This document shows, in pieces, positions 1 to 7,018 of a stretch of DNA of 19,878 nucleotides; position 1 is the first letter of the stretch; every line of letters starts with the position of its first letter. A program made the position numbers and the translations under genes. The stretch comes from an uncultured Ruminococcus sp. (lineage in GTDB: Bacteria > Bacillota > Clostridia > Oscillospirales > Ruminococcaceae): positions 1-19,878 of the forward strand of contig CAMNMO010000011.1 of the NCBI GenBank assembly GCA_946544695.1. Direction: 5' to 3'. The notes beneath the pieces are model-generated. The model ran no database searches, was not told the origin of the DNA, and was given only the letters and a program-made list of their open reading frames with translations.

Positions 1-476
1 CCCTCGTAAGGAAGGTTTCCATCGTTCCTCTGGAAGTTATCATCAGAAACGTTGCAGCAGGCAGCTTCTCCAAGAGAATGGGCGTTGAAGAAGGCAGACA
101 GCTGCTGACACCCATACTGGAATTCAGCTACAAGAACGATGATCTGGGCGATCCTTTCATCAACGATTACTACGCACTGGCACTGGGTCTGGCTACTAAG
201 GAAGAGCTTGACGATATCGCTAAGTACGCTTTCATGGTAAATGACTACATGGTCAAGTTCTTTAAGGGCGTTGGCGTTGACCTGATCGACTTCAAGATCG
301 AGTTCGGCAGAACTTCCGACGGCAAGATAATCCTTGCTGATGAGATCTCTCCCGATACCTGCCGCTTCTGGGACAGCAAGACCCACGAGAAGCTGGACAA
401 GGATCGTTTCCGCAGAGATATGGGCGGTGTAGAGGACGCTTATCAGGAAATGATGAAGAGAGTTCTGGGAGAATAA
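1..476 (+). CDS. purC: SAICAR synthetase PurC, 5'-truncated by window edge
   Basis: This is the C-terminal part of phosphoribosylaminoimidazole-succinocarboxamide synthase, the cytoplasmic enzyme that joins aspartate to CAIR using ATP. The frame is open from base 3, so the ATG at 78 is internal and not the start. The first visible residues read VPLEVIIRN-VAAGSFSKR, the family's conserved substrate-binding strand. Further on come the DFKIEFGR segment and DEISPDTCRFWD, which match the second SAICAR synthetase signature and the metal/ATP-binding acidic residues. About 158 residues are visible, so roughly the first third of a usual ~235-residue protein lies outside the window. The TAA at 474-476 is three bases before the start of the purF homologue, so the two are almost certainly co-transcribed. 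Identification is secure; nothing can be said about its promoter. Confidence 0.96.
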   Translation, partial: LVRKVSIVPLEVIIRNVAAGSFSKRMGVEEGRQLLTPILEFSYKNDDLGDPFINDYYALALGLATKEELDDIAKYAFMVNDYMVKFFKGVGVDLIDFKIEFGRTSDGKIILADEISPDTCRFWDSKTHEKLDKDRFRRDMGGVEDAYQEMMKRVLGE

Positions 477-479
477 TAT

Positions 480-1901
480 ATGGGCGGATTTTTCGGTGCG
501 GTCTCCGCTAATGACTGCATACAGGACGTTTTCTTCGGAACTGACTATCATTCACATCTGGGTACAAGAAGGGGCGGCATGACCTCTTATGCACCCGAGG
601 TGGGATTCCAGAGAAACATACACAGCATCGAGAACTCACCCTTCAGGACAAAGTTCGAGAAGGACGTTGAGGCGATGCGGGGCAAGGTCTGCATAGGCTG
701 CATAAGCGATACCGACCCTCAGCCCATCATGGTGCGCTCAAAGCTGGGACTTTACGCTGTCTGTTCCATAGGCGTTATACATAACGCAGAACAGCTGTCA
801 CAGGAGCTTTTGCAGAGCGGCTGTGCAAATTTCGAGACTATGAGCAGCGGTGCCATCAATTCCGCAGGTCTGATAGGTGCGCTCATCGCACAGAAGGACA
901 GCTTCGTTGAAGGTATACGCTATGCACAGGATAAGATAGTAGGTACCATGTCACTGGTCATCATGACGGAGAACGCCATAATCTGCGCCAGAGACAAGGC
1001 AGGCAAGCTGCCCATCATCATAGGGCAGAGGTCTGACGGCTACTGCTTCTCGTTTGAAGATTTCGCTTACCAGAAGCTGGGTTACAAGACATGCCATGAA
1101 CTGAAAGCAGGAGAGATACTCAGGCTCACGAAGGACGGCTATGAGATAATGGCAGAGGGTACTGATGAAATGAGCATCTGTACATTCCTTTGGACTTATT
1201 ACGGCTATCCCAACTCCAACTACGAGGGCGTGAACGTAGAGGGCATGAGGATACGCAACGGCATGATAATGGCTGAGAACGACATCAAGAACGGCAGACT
1301 GCCGGATGTTGACTATGTCTGCGGTGTGCCTGATTCGGGTACGCCCCACGCCATCGGCTATGCCAACAGAAGCGGTATCCCCTTTGCAAGACCTTTCATA
1401 AAGTACACCCCCACCTGGCCGAGAAGCTTTATGCCGACGAACCAGTCGATGAGGAACAGGGTGGCTAAGATGAAGCTGATACCCGTGCACGAGTTCATCG
1501 AAGGAAAAAAGCTGCTGTTCGTTGATGACAGTATCGTCAGGGGCACGCAGATGAGAGAGACCGTTGAGTTCCTCTATGAGAACGGAGCTAAAGAAGTACA
1601 CATGAGGTCGGCTTGCCCGCCCATCATGTACGGCTGCAAGTACCTGAATTTCTCAAGAAGCACATCTGAGCTTGAACTTATAGCGAGACAGATAATTGAC
1701 GAGAATGAGGGCACTGAGGGCGTCAAGTTCATCAGGGAATACAGCGATTCCAACACCGAAAGGGGCAGACTGCTGAGAGATGAGATATGCCGCAGGCTGA
1801 AGCTCACCTCGCTGGAATTCCAGTCTCTGGAAGGTACTGTAAGGGCTGTGGGCAGACCCGAGTGTGGTCTGTGCACCTACTGCTGGGACGGCAAGGAATG
1901 A
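480..1901 (+). CDS. purF: PurF homologue (amidophosphoribosyltransferase) lacking the nucleophilic Cys
   Basis: A 473-residue homologue of glutamine PRPP amidotransferase, the first committed enzyme of purine synthesis. The C-terminal half is intact: KLLFVDDSIVRGT (about 344-356) is the type I phosphoribosyltransferase PRPP loop. Cys234, Cys386, Cys465 and Cys468 fall where Bacillus PurF carries its 4Fe-4S ligands. The N-terminal class II glutaminase domain is degenerate: the protein begins M-G-G-F-F-G where the family has M-C-G-x-x-G, so the Cys that attacks glutamine is Gly2. The usual RGQ motif is RRGG (about 30-33). The start is forced because the purC stop is the preceding in-frame triplet but one, and GGGAGAA lies just upstream. 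The enzyme may use free ammonia, which suits ammonia-dependent rumen bacteria, but this is inference. It is a full-length, undisrupted gene, so I do not call it a pseudogene. purM follows after 40 bases. Confidence 0.9.
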   Translation: MGGFFGAVSANDCIQDVFFGTDYHSHLGTRRGGMTSYAPEVGFQRNIHSIENSPFRTKFEKDVEAMRGKVCIGCISDTDPQPIMVRSKLGLYAVCSIGVIHNAEQLSQELLQSGCANFETMSSGAINSAGLIGALIAQKDSFVEGIRYAQDKIVGTMSLVIMTENAIICARDKAGKLPIIIGQRSDGYCFSFEDFAYQKLGYKTCHELKAGEILRLTKDGYEIMAEGTDEMSICTFLWTYYGYPNSNYEGVNVEGMRIRNGMIMAENDIKNGRLPDVDYVCGVPDSGTPHAIGYANRSGIPFARPFIKYTPTWPRSFMPTNQSMRNRVAKMKLIPVHEFIEGKKLLFVDDSIVRGTQMRETVEFLYENGAKEVHMRSACPPIMYGCKYLNFSRSTSELELIARQIIDENEGTEGVKFIREYSDSNTERGRLLRDEICRRLKLTSLEFQSLEGTVRAVGRPECGLCTYCWDGKE

Positions 1902-1941
1902 ATCAAGTATCAACAAACATACAGACCGAAAGGATCAACTT

Positions 1942-2982
1942 ATGAACAATAACAGCTATTCAAACAGCTACAAGGAAGCAGGCGTGGACGTTACTGCCGG
2001 CTACAAGGCAGTTGAGCTGATGAAGCAGTATGTCGGAAGAACGATAACTAAGGGCGTTATAGACGGCATAGGCGGCTTCGGCGGACTTTTTGAGCTGGAC
2101 ATGACAGGCATTCAGAAGCCTGTACTGGTGTCGGGCACTGACGGTGTGGGCACCAAGATAAAGATCGCCTTCCTGCTGGACAAGCATGATACAGTCGGTA
2201 TCGACTGCGTGGCAATGTGCGTCAATGATATAATCTGCTGCGGTGCAAAGCCCCAGTTCTTCCTTGATTATATCGCATGCGGAAGAAATATCCCCGAGAA
2301 GATAGCAAGCATCGTTTCGGGCGTGGCAGAAGGCTGCGTTCAGGCGGGCTGTGCACTGGTCGGCGGCGAGACTGCCGAGCACCCCGGTCTTATGCCTGAA
2401 GAGGAGTACGACCTGGCTGGTTTCTCTGTGGGCGTTGTGGACAAGGACAAGATACTTGACCCCACCACACAGAAGGCAGGCGATGTGATGATCGCTATCA
2501 AGTCCAGCGGCGTGCACTCAAACGGCTTCTCGCTGGTAAGAAAGGTATTTGATGTTAACGAGGAGAACCTGGCTAAGCATTATGATGAGCTGGGCACTAC
2601 TCTTGGCGAAGCACTGCTCACCCCCACACGCATCTATGTAAAGGCTGTGATGAGCCTGCTGGACGCTGTGAAGGTCAAGAGCATCTCGCATATCACAGGC
2701 GGCGGATTCTACGAGAATATCCCGAGAGCGCTGCCTAAGGGCATCTCTGCTCAGATAAAGAGAAGTGATGTTCAGGTGCTGCCTATCTTCGACCTTATCG
2801 CTAAGACAGGCAATATCCCCGAGAGAGATATGTTCAACACCTTCAACATGGGTGTCGGCATGACAGTAGTTGTTGATAAGGCAGACGCTGATGCAGCTAT
2901 CGCAGCTATCAAGGCTGCGGGCGAGGACGCTTATGTTCTCGGTGAACTGGTAGACAGCGACATGGGCGTTATCATCTGCTAA
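1942..2982 (+). CDS. purM: AIR synthetase PurM
   Basis: Phosphoribosylformylglycinamidine cyclo-ligase, which closes the imidazole ring of FGAM with ATP to give AIR. The ATG at 1942 follows GAAAGGA by seven bases and gives a 346-residue protein, the normal family length. A longer in-frame start at 1864 would overlap purF and add an unconserved tail, so it is rejected. The protein opens with SYKEAGVDVTAGYKAVELMK, typical of PurM. It then shows SGTDGVGTK (ATP/phosphate loop), GAKPQFFLDYIACG, GGETAEHPG, HITGGGFYENIPR and NMGVGM in the expected order. It is the third gene of the purC-purF-purM run. Two overlapping hairpins follow the stop codon. Identification is secure. Confidence 0.96.
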   Translation: MNNNSYSNSYKEAGVDVTAGYKAVELMKQYVGRTITKGVIDGIGGFGGLFELDMTGIQKPVLVSGTDGVGTKIKIAFLLDKHDTVGIDCVAMCVNDIICCGAKPQFFLDYIACGRNIPEKIASIVSGVAEGCVQAGCALVGGETAEHPGLMPEEEYDLAGFSVGVVDKDKILDPTTQKAGDVMIAIKSSGVHSNGFSLVRKVFDVNEENLAKHYDELGTTLGEALLTPTRIYVKAVMSLLDAVKVKSISHITGGGFYENIPRALPKGISAQIKRSDVQVLPIFDLIAKTGNIPERDMFNTFNMGVGMTVVVDKADADAAIAAIKAAGEDAYVLGELVDSDMGVIIC

Positions 2983-3007
2983 AAAGATCCGGACCGCTCC
3001 GCTTTGT

Positions 3008-3055
3008 CGGGTGGTCTGCCAAAGACCACCCGGTGCGGCTGTGCCGGGTGGTTTT
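3008..3055 (+). terminator. Two mutually exclusive hairpins, the second terminator-like
   Basis: CGGGTGGTCT (3008-3017) pairs perfectly with AGACCACCCG (3023-3032), a 10-bp stem with a five-base loop. The same middle strand can instead pair ACCACCCGG (3025-3033) with CCGGGTGGT (3044-3052), a 9-bp stem followed by TTTTCT. Only the second has a terminator-like U run, and it is short. The two cannot form together, which is the layout of an attenuator, but nothing visible controls the switch. It could also simply be a weak double terminator at the end of the purCFM segment. Confidence 0.55.
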
Positions 3056-3079
3056 CTGCTAATACAGGAGGTATATTTT

Positions 3080-3409
3080 TTGGATAGTTGGGATTACCGT
3101 GACAGAGAAGACAGGCGAAAGAATAAGATACTCTTTCCGTTTACAGGTACATCATTGGGGCTGATAGTCATTATTCTGCCCGAGCTGTTCGCTCTTAACC
3201 ATGCAGGCCGTAACAAGATCGTGGCAGCCGTAGTCTTAGGACTGTTTGTGCTGGGCGGTATCATGCACATGTTATTGATCGACAGACCGATAAGAAAAGC
3301 TACCGTTTATGAGAAAAGAGCCGATTACCGTTCCGCAGGGGTCGGTATACTGATCTTCCTCATCGGTGTGGTGATCTGTTTTTTACGCAGTAAATATAAG
3401 CTTTACTGA
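3080..3409 (+). CDS. Small three-TM membrane protein, unrecognised
   Basis: A 109-residue protein I do not recognise. I place the start at TTG 3080, eight bases after a perfect AGGAGG (3066-3071). A GTG start at 3011 is possible in frame but would run through the two hairpins and lacks a ribosome site. The N-terminus is short and highly charged (DYRDREDRRKNK). Three hydrophobic helices follow: about residues 20-42 (rich in Leu, Ile and Val), 47-69, and 86-103. Basic residues lie between the second and third. No catalytic motif is visible. It sits between purM and a hydrolase gene on the same strand, 21 bases upstream of the latter, so it is probably co-transcribed with it. It has no evident link to purine synthesis. 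Confidence 0.65.
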   Translation: MDSWDYRDREDRRKNKILFPFTGTSLGLIVIILPELFALNHAGRNKIVAAVVLGLFVLGGIMHMLLIDRPIRKATVYEKRADYRSAGVGILIFLIGVVICFLRSKYKLY

Positions 3410-3430
3410 TATATATACGAGGAACAAAAA

Positions 3431-4189
3431 ATGACAACAAAAGAATACGGAGATAAAAATGCACCCGTGGTGATGCTGCTGCACGGCGGCGGACTGGCGT
3501 GGTGGAACTACCGTGATGCGGCAGAGGTGCTGAAAGGACGGTATCGTGTGGTGATACCTGCGCTGGACGGTCATGCTGACAGCGACAGACCCTTTACCTC
3601 AATCGAGGATAACGCTGCGGGCATCATAGGGTACATAGATGAAAATTTTGGCGGAAGGGTCAGCTTCATAGGCGGGCTTTCGCTGGGCGGACAGGTGCTG
3701 CTCGAAATGCTGTCGCAGCGTGGGAACATCTGCGGCACGGCTTTTGTTGAGAGCGCATCGGTAGTTCCCTCAAAGCTGATGGCTGCCATGCTGCCGCCGT
3801 CGGTGTGGGCAAGCTACGGGCTTATAAAAAAGCAGTGGTTCGCAAGGGCGCAGTTCAAGTCCCTCAAAATAAAGGCTGAACTATACGATGACTACTACCG
3901 TGACAGCTGCCTTATCTCAAAGAAAGATATGACAGCCTTCCTGACAGCGAATCAGCTTTATTCGCTCAAAGAAAGTCTCGGGGGAACTTCGGCAAGGGTG
4001 CACATATTCTGCGGAAGTAAGGAAACTTCGCAGATAAAGCGTTCTGCTGAACTTATACACAGCGCTGTGAACGGAAGCAGCTTTAAAGTCATCGACGGGG
4101 CTTATCACGGGCAGTTTTCGGTAAACAGCGGCAAGGAGTATGCCAAGGAGGTGCAGGATGCCCTGGTCAAAGATCAAGCACAGGCTTGA
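3431..4189 (+). CDS. Alpha/beta hydrolase fold protein
   Basis: A 252-residue cytoplasmic alpha/beta hydrolase with no signal peptide. The ATG at 3431 follows CGAGGA by seven bases. HGGG at 18-21 is the oxyanion-hole motif. G-L-S-L-G-G at 82-87 is the nucleophile elbow, with Ser84 as the presumed nucleophile. His226 in the segment GAYHGQF is the likely catalytic base. The catalytic acid is less clear: the strand before it ends CGSKE, so Glu198 stands where Asp is usual. The substrate cannot be told from sequence; esterase, lactonase or C-C hydrolase are all possible. The last 32 bases overlap the start of the next ORF, whose ribosome site lies inside this gene, so the two are translationally coupled. 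Confidence 0.85.
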   Translation: MTTKEYGDKNAPVVMLLHGGGLAWWNYRDAAEVLKGRYRVVIPALDGHADSDRPFTSIEDNAAGIIGYIDENFGGRVSFIGGLSLGGQVLLEMLSQRGNICGTAFVESASVVPSKLMAAMLPPSVWASYGLIKKQWFARAQFKSLKIKAELYDDYYRDSCLISKKDMTAFLTANQLYSLKESLGGTSARVHIFCGSKETSQIKRSAELIHSAVNGSSFKVIDGAYHGQFSVNSGKEYAKEVQDALVKDQAQA

Positions 4190-5300
4190 AAATGAATATT
4201 TAGCGCCTTCACTGCGTGGGCGGATAACATATTTTGCCACATCTTACTCAAAGTGCCCCGACCATGAGGGCAGGGCGGCGATACTGCTTGACGGTGAGGA
4301 GATCTTCAAAAGCAGCTATTACGAAAAAATGATGCTGCACAGTGAAAAATTCCACGAACTTGAAGAACAGGGACTGGGCTTTCACGAAAGCTGGTGGCAG
4401 GCATTTGATGAAGCTGAAAAAGCAGGCGGATTTGACCAGAAGTGGTTCTATTATGACTTCCGGAAATTTGACAGTCAGCCGATAGAAGAAAGCCTGAAAA
4501 GCGAGATGCCGCTCATCAGGATATTCGCCCTGCTCGACAGGCGTGTGGGCAAGCGCAGACTGGTCTCGATGAAAGACGACATGGAAAGCCTGCCGTCTTT
4601 CATAAAGATATTCTATAAATTACGCTGCGAAGCGGAGGGCATAGAAACACCAATGAAAGGAAATACAGATATGAAAAATATAGTTGTACTGGTATCGGGC
4701 GGCGGAACAAATTTGCAGGCGCTGATAGATTCGCAGGAACGTGGTGAGATAAAGGGCGGCAGGATAAGCTGCGTCATATCTTCCAAAGAGGGCGCTTACG
4801 CACTGGAAAGGGCTGCAAAGGCAGGCATACCCACAGTTGTGCTGCCCCGTAAGGACTACGCCGACAAGGTAAGTTACAGCATGGCGATAAAGGAAGAACT
4901 TGACAGGCAGAAAGCCGACCTGGTAGTGCTGGCAGGCTTCATGATAATACTGGACGAATGCGTCACCAAAGCGTATAATTACAAGATCATCAACGTCCAT
5001 CCCGCACTGATACCCTCATTCTGCGGCGAGGGCTACTACGGCCTGAAGGTACATGAGAAAGCCCTTGAATACGGCGTCAAGGTCAGCGGTGCGACCATAC
5101 ATTTCGTTAACGAACAGGCTGATGCAGGCGCAATTATCCTGCAAGGTGCGGTGGACGTCGCCAACGACGATACCCCCGAAACTCTCCAGCGCAAGATAAT
5201 GGAGAACGTCGAGTGGAAGCTGCTGCCCAAAGCAGTGTCGCTGTTCTGTGAGGACAGGATAACCATAAAGGACGGCAAGGCTTACGTTGACCTGAAATAA
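4158..5300 (+). CDS. SF0329-family domain read in frame into PurN (one 380-residue ORF)
   Basis: From ATG 4158, six bases after AAGGAGG (4145-4151), one open frame runs to 5300. Its first 171 residues resemble the uncharacterised SF0329 family as I remember it: an opening MPWSKIKHRLE, then SLRGRITYFATSY, then a DGEEI strand. The domain appears complete, ending near KLRCEAEGI about where I expect the family to end. No stop codon follows; the frame continues through a short linker straight into PurN (residues 172-380). PurN has its own ribosome site and ATG at 4671, so two products are possible: the fusion and free PurN. The function of the SF0329 domain is unknown. A lost stop codon, a sequencing slip or a real fusion would all give this picture. 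Family recognition is from memory and moderate. Confidence 0.65.
   Translation: MPWSKIKHRLENEYLAPSLRGRITYFATSYSKCPDHEGRAAILLDGEEIFKSSYYEKMMLHSEKFHELEEQGLGFHESWWQAFDEAEKAGGFDQKWFYYDFRKFDSQPIEESLKSEMPLIRIFALLDRRVGKRRLVSMKDDMESLPSFIKIFYKLRCEAEGIETPMKGNTDMKNIVVLVSGGGTNLQALIDSQERGEIKGGRISCVISSKEGAYALERAAKAGIPTVVLPRKDYADKVSYSMAIKEELDRQKADLVVLAGFMIILDECVTKAYNYKIINVHPALIPSFCGEGYYGLKVHEKALEYGVKVSGATIHFVNEQADAGAIILQGAVDVANDDTPETLQRKIMENVEWKLLPKAVSLFCEDRITIKDGKAYVDLK
4671..5300 (+). CDS. purN: GAR transformylase PurN (internal start of the fused ORF)
   Basis: Phosphoribosylglycinamide formyltransferase, which transfers a formyl group from 10-formyltetrahydrofolate to GAR. Counting from ATG 4671 it is 209 residues, the usual PurN length. 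GAAAGGA at 4655-4661 lies nine bases upstream, so independent initiation is likely. SGGGTNLQ (9-16) binds the phosphoribosyl group, and LAGFMIIL (88-95) is a core strand. INVHPALIPSF contains the catalytic Asn108 and His110, and Asp151 in the segment ADAGAII completes the triad. The variant CGEGYYGLKVH after the catalytic strand is, from memory, common in clostridial PurN. The gene is separated from purM by three unrelated genes, and upstream it is in frame with an SF0329-family domain without an intervening stop. Confidence 0.93.
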   Translation: MKNIVVLVSGGGTNLQALIDSQERGEIKGGRISCVISSKEGAYALERAAKAGIPTVVLPRKDYADKVSYSMAIKEELDRQKADLVVLAGFMIILDECVTKAYNYKIINVHPALIPSFCGEGYYGLKVHEKALEYGVKVSGATIHFVNEQADAGAIILQGAVDVANDDTPETLQRKIMENVEWKLLPKAVSLFCEDRITIKDGKAYVDLK

Positions 5301-5303
5301 TGC

Positions 5304-5332
5304 TTGCAATCGGCGGGATTTTCTGGTATAAT
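5304..5332 (+). promoter_or_regulatory. Sigma-A type promoter after purN
   Basis: TTGCAA (5304-5309) and TATAAT (5327-5332) are separated by exactly 17 bases, with a TGG extended -10 element just before TATAAT. Transcription should start near 5339, at or inside the ATG of the following short ORF. The transcript would therefore have a leader of about 260 nt before the IMP cyclohydrolase. It probably drives purO and downstream genes independently of the upstream pur promoter. Confidence 0.7.
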
Positions 5333-5337
5333 ATAAA

Positions 5338-5541
5338 ATGAATCAGTTTGCGGCATATCTGCTTGAGATATACAACGATATCATCGGTACGAGTGCCCTC
5401 TATCCCGAACCCACGGGGTTTGTGCGTGCATTTGTATTGAACCCGCCGGTCGATCCTGCACTTATCATAAGCTTTGACATAATGATGAGACCGGTGATGC
5501 GGCTTTATGAGCTTGCATGGACATATACAAAAAAACTGTAA
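5338..5541 (+). CDS. Short ORF, 67 residues, doubtful
   Basis: An open frame encoding 67 residues, not recognised. It starts only six bases after a strong -10 box, so no ribosome binding site is possible upstream and it could be translated only as a leaderless message or from an internal start. The sequence has a Pro-rich middle (residues 23-39) and a hydrophobic stretch LIISFDIMM, without a clear membrane helix or motif. The codon choice does not look random, so it might be a remnant of a larger gene or a leader region for purO. I see no riboswitch consensus in it. Treat as uncertain. Confidence 0.25.
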   Translation: MNQFAAYLLEIYNDIIGTSALYPEPTGFVRAFVLNPPVDPALIISFDIMMRPVMRLYELAWTYTKKL

Positions 5542-5601
5542 AATTCATTGGTGATATCATCAATGATAAACATATATACAATAACAAGGAGGTCATTTCA
5601 A

Positions 5602-6318
5602 ATGAAAACACTTGACATTTACGAGGAGCTGAAAGGCAATTCCTACCCCGGCAGAGGTATCATCATCGGCAAGAGCGCTGATGGCAAGAATGCAGTTACT
5701 GCTTACTTCATCATGGGCAGAAGCGTGAATTCCCGCAACAGAGTATTCACCGAGACCGAGGACGGCATCAAGACCGAGGCTGCTGACCCCTCCAAGCTGT
5801 CAGACCCCCATCTGATAATCTATTCGCCTGTAAGGGTGCTGGGCAACAAGACCATCGTTACCAACGGCGACCAGACCGACACCATCTATGAACTGATGGA
5901 CAAGCAGCAGACCTTCGAGCAGAGCCTGCGTACCAGAGAGTATGAGGACGATGCTCCCAACTATACCCCCAGGATATCGGGCATAATGCATGTTGGCGAC
6001 GGTCAGTACAACTATGCTATGAGCATACTGAAATCCGCTGACGGCGACCCCGACTGCGTTGAGAGATTCACCTATACCTATTCAAACCCCATCGCAGGTT
6101 TCGGTCACTTCATACACACCTACATGGGCGACGGCAGCCCCCTGCCCAGCTTTGAAGGCGAGCCCAAGAAGATAACCGTACCCAACGATATCGACGAATT
6201 CACAAACGGTCTCTGGAACGCACTGAATGAGGACAACAAGGTATCGCTGTTCGTAAGATACATCGACATCGAGACAGGCAAGGCTGTTTCAAAGATAGTC
6301 AACAAGTATACAAAGTAA
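5602..6318 (+). CDS. purO: IMP cyclohydrolase, PurO type
   Basis: A 238-residue protein of the IMP cyclohydrolase family (PurO-like, Pfam IMP_cyclohyd), which closes FAICAR to IMP, the last step of the pathway. The ATG at 5602 has AAGGAGG at 5586-5592; an in-frame ATG at 5548 has no such site and is rejected. Family features include SYPGRGIIIGKSADG (about 14-28), followed by AYFIMGRSVNSRNRVF (35-50). PurO was first described in archaea. Here it replaces the cyclohydrolase domain missing from the transformylase at 8431. The upstream promoter at 5304 probably serves it. Its TAA overlaps the ATG of the next short frame (TAATG), suggesting coupling. Confidence 0.88.
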   Translation: MKTLDIYEELKGNSYPGRGIIIGKSADGKNAVTAYFIMGRSVNSRNRVFTETEDGIKTEAADPSKLSDPHLIIYSPVRVLGNKTIVTNGDQTDTIYELMDKQQTFEQSLRTREYEDDAPNYTPRISGIMHVGDGQYNYAMSILKSADGDPDCVERFTYTYSNPIAGFGHFIHTYMGDGSPLPSFEGEPKKITVPNDIDEFTNGLWNALNEDNKVSLFVRYIDIETGKAVSKIVNKYTK

Positions 6319-6630
6319 TGGAACGTCAGGCAGTCCGCAGGTTTTCCATAGCCTGCGGTGACGGCTGTTCAATGGGCATGACGGCTGACGGGCGGTATGT
6401 TTACGCAGGTCTATGCGGAATGTGACTGTATAGCCTTTGAAGGCTCGCAGACCGAACCTCTGCCTGTTATGGCTGCAAATTATAAAAATATGCCCGTGTA
6501 TATGGACTATATCAGATATATGACGGAACATCGGGTAATAAGCGGAAGGCTTGAGACCGACAGATCTGTGCTCATCACAGATGACGGTGAAAGGGCATTC
6601 GGACTGAAAGACAAGGAGGAACGGCAATGA
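6318..6630 (+). pseudogene. Probable frameshifted small gene, weakly RCC1-like
   Basis: From ATG 6318, overlapping the purO stop, a frame runs 35 codons to TGA 6423-6425. It reads FSIACGDGCSMGMTADGRYVYAG, split here only by its end, and resembles the start of an RCC1-type repeat. The frame that continues from about 6382 to the stop at 6628-6630 encodes a further ~75 residues beginning AECDCIAFEG. Its end overlaps the next gene as ATGA, as expected of a once-translated gene. Removing a single base near 6415 would join the two into about 104 residues. Either a real frameshift, a sequencing error, or two unrelated small ORFs could explain it. The RCC1 resemblance is weak. Confidence 0.35.
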
Positions 6631-6986
6631 ATGAATATGTTAAGATAATAGAGAATGACGGCAGCTATGATGTGGTCTTTTATATTGACTACCCCGAGAT
6701 ACTGGCGATAGGCGAGGAGCTTTTTCAGATAAACCAAAATGCCTATATGAACGGCTATAACTGGGAGGCACTGCTTGACTGCTACATCACAAAATATGCG
6801 CCCGACCTTGCCTTTGAATTTGAAGCTGACAGCGAGGGCGGCATGTATGCGGCATATTTCGAGAAATCAGAAGATGGCGCAAATGCTGCGAACGCTATGG
6901 TAAATATCATAAAGTCGCTCATTGAAAACAAGGAGTCGCTGTTCGCATTCGTGCGTGAATACGGTGACGAGATCGACTGGGACTGA
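6627..6986 (+). CDS. Imm51-like immunity protein
   Basis: A 119-residue acidic cytoplasmic protein that resembles Immunity protein 51 (Imm51). As I recall, members share an N-terminal strand, the motif NGYxWE (here residues 42-47, NGYNWE) and later an E-AGMYAAY-like strand (here EGGMYAAY, 70-77). It ends in a run of acidic residues (GDEIDWD). Imm51 proteins are predicted to neutralise toxins of polymorphic toxin systems, but no toxin gene lies in this window, so it would be an orphan. AGGAGG at 6614-6619 gives a strong ribosome site, and the start overlaps the preceding stop (ATGA). Its position inside a purine cluster suggests acquisition. Family assignment is from memory of the motif pattern. 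Confidence 0.6.
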   Translation: MNEYVKIIENDGSYDVVFYIDYPEILAIGEELFQINQNAYMNGYNWEALLDCYITKYAPDLAFEFEADSEGGMYAAYFEKSEDGANAANAMVNIIKSLIENKESLFAFVREYGDEIDWD

Positions 6987-7018
6987 CATGTTGAGTCTCG
7001 CAAAAAGGGGATAGTTCT

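Noticed and set aside
951..1601. Antisense frame of 216 codons inside the purF homologue
   Set aside because: Shadow of strong codon bias on the sense strand; no motif and no initiation site.
480..1901. Calling the purF homologue a pseudogene because of the missing Cys
   Set aside because: The frame is intact, the PRPP loop and Fe-S cysteines are kept, and the change looks like a family trait rather than decay.
1864..1941. Upstream start for purM overlapping purF
   Set aside because: It adds 26 residues not typical of PurM, and ATG 1942 has its own ribosome site and gives the standard length.
3011..3079. GTG start giving a 132-residue version of the small membrane protein
   Set aside because: It would translate through both hairpins and has no ribosome site; TTG 3080 follows a perfect AGGAGG by eight bases.
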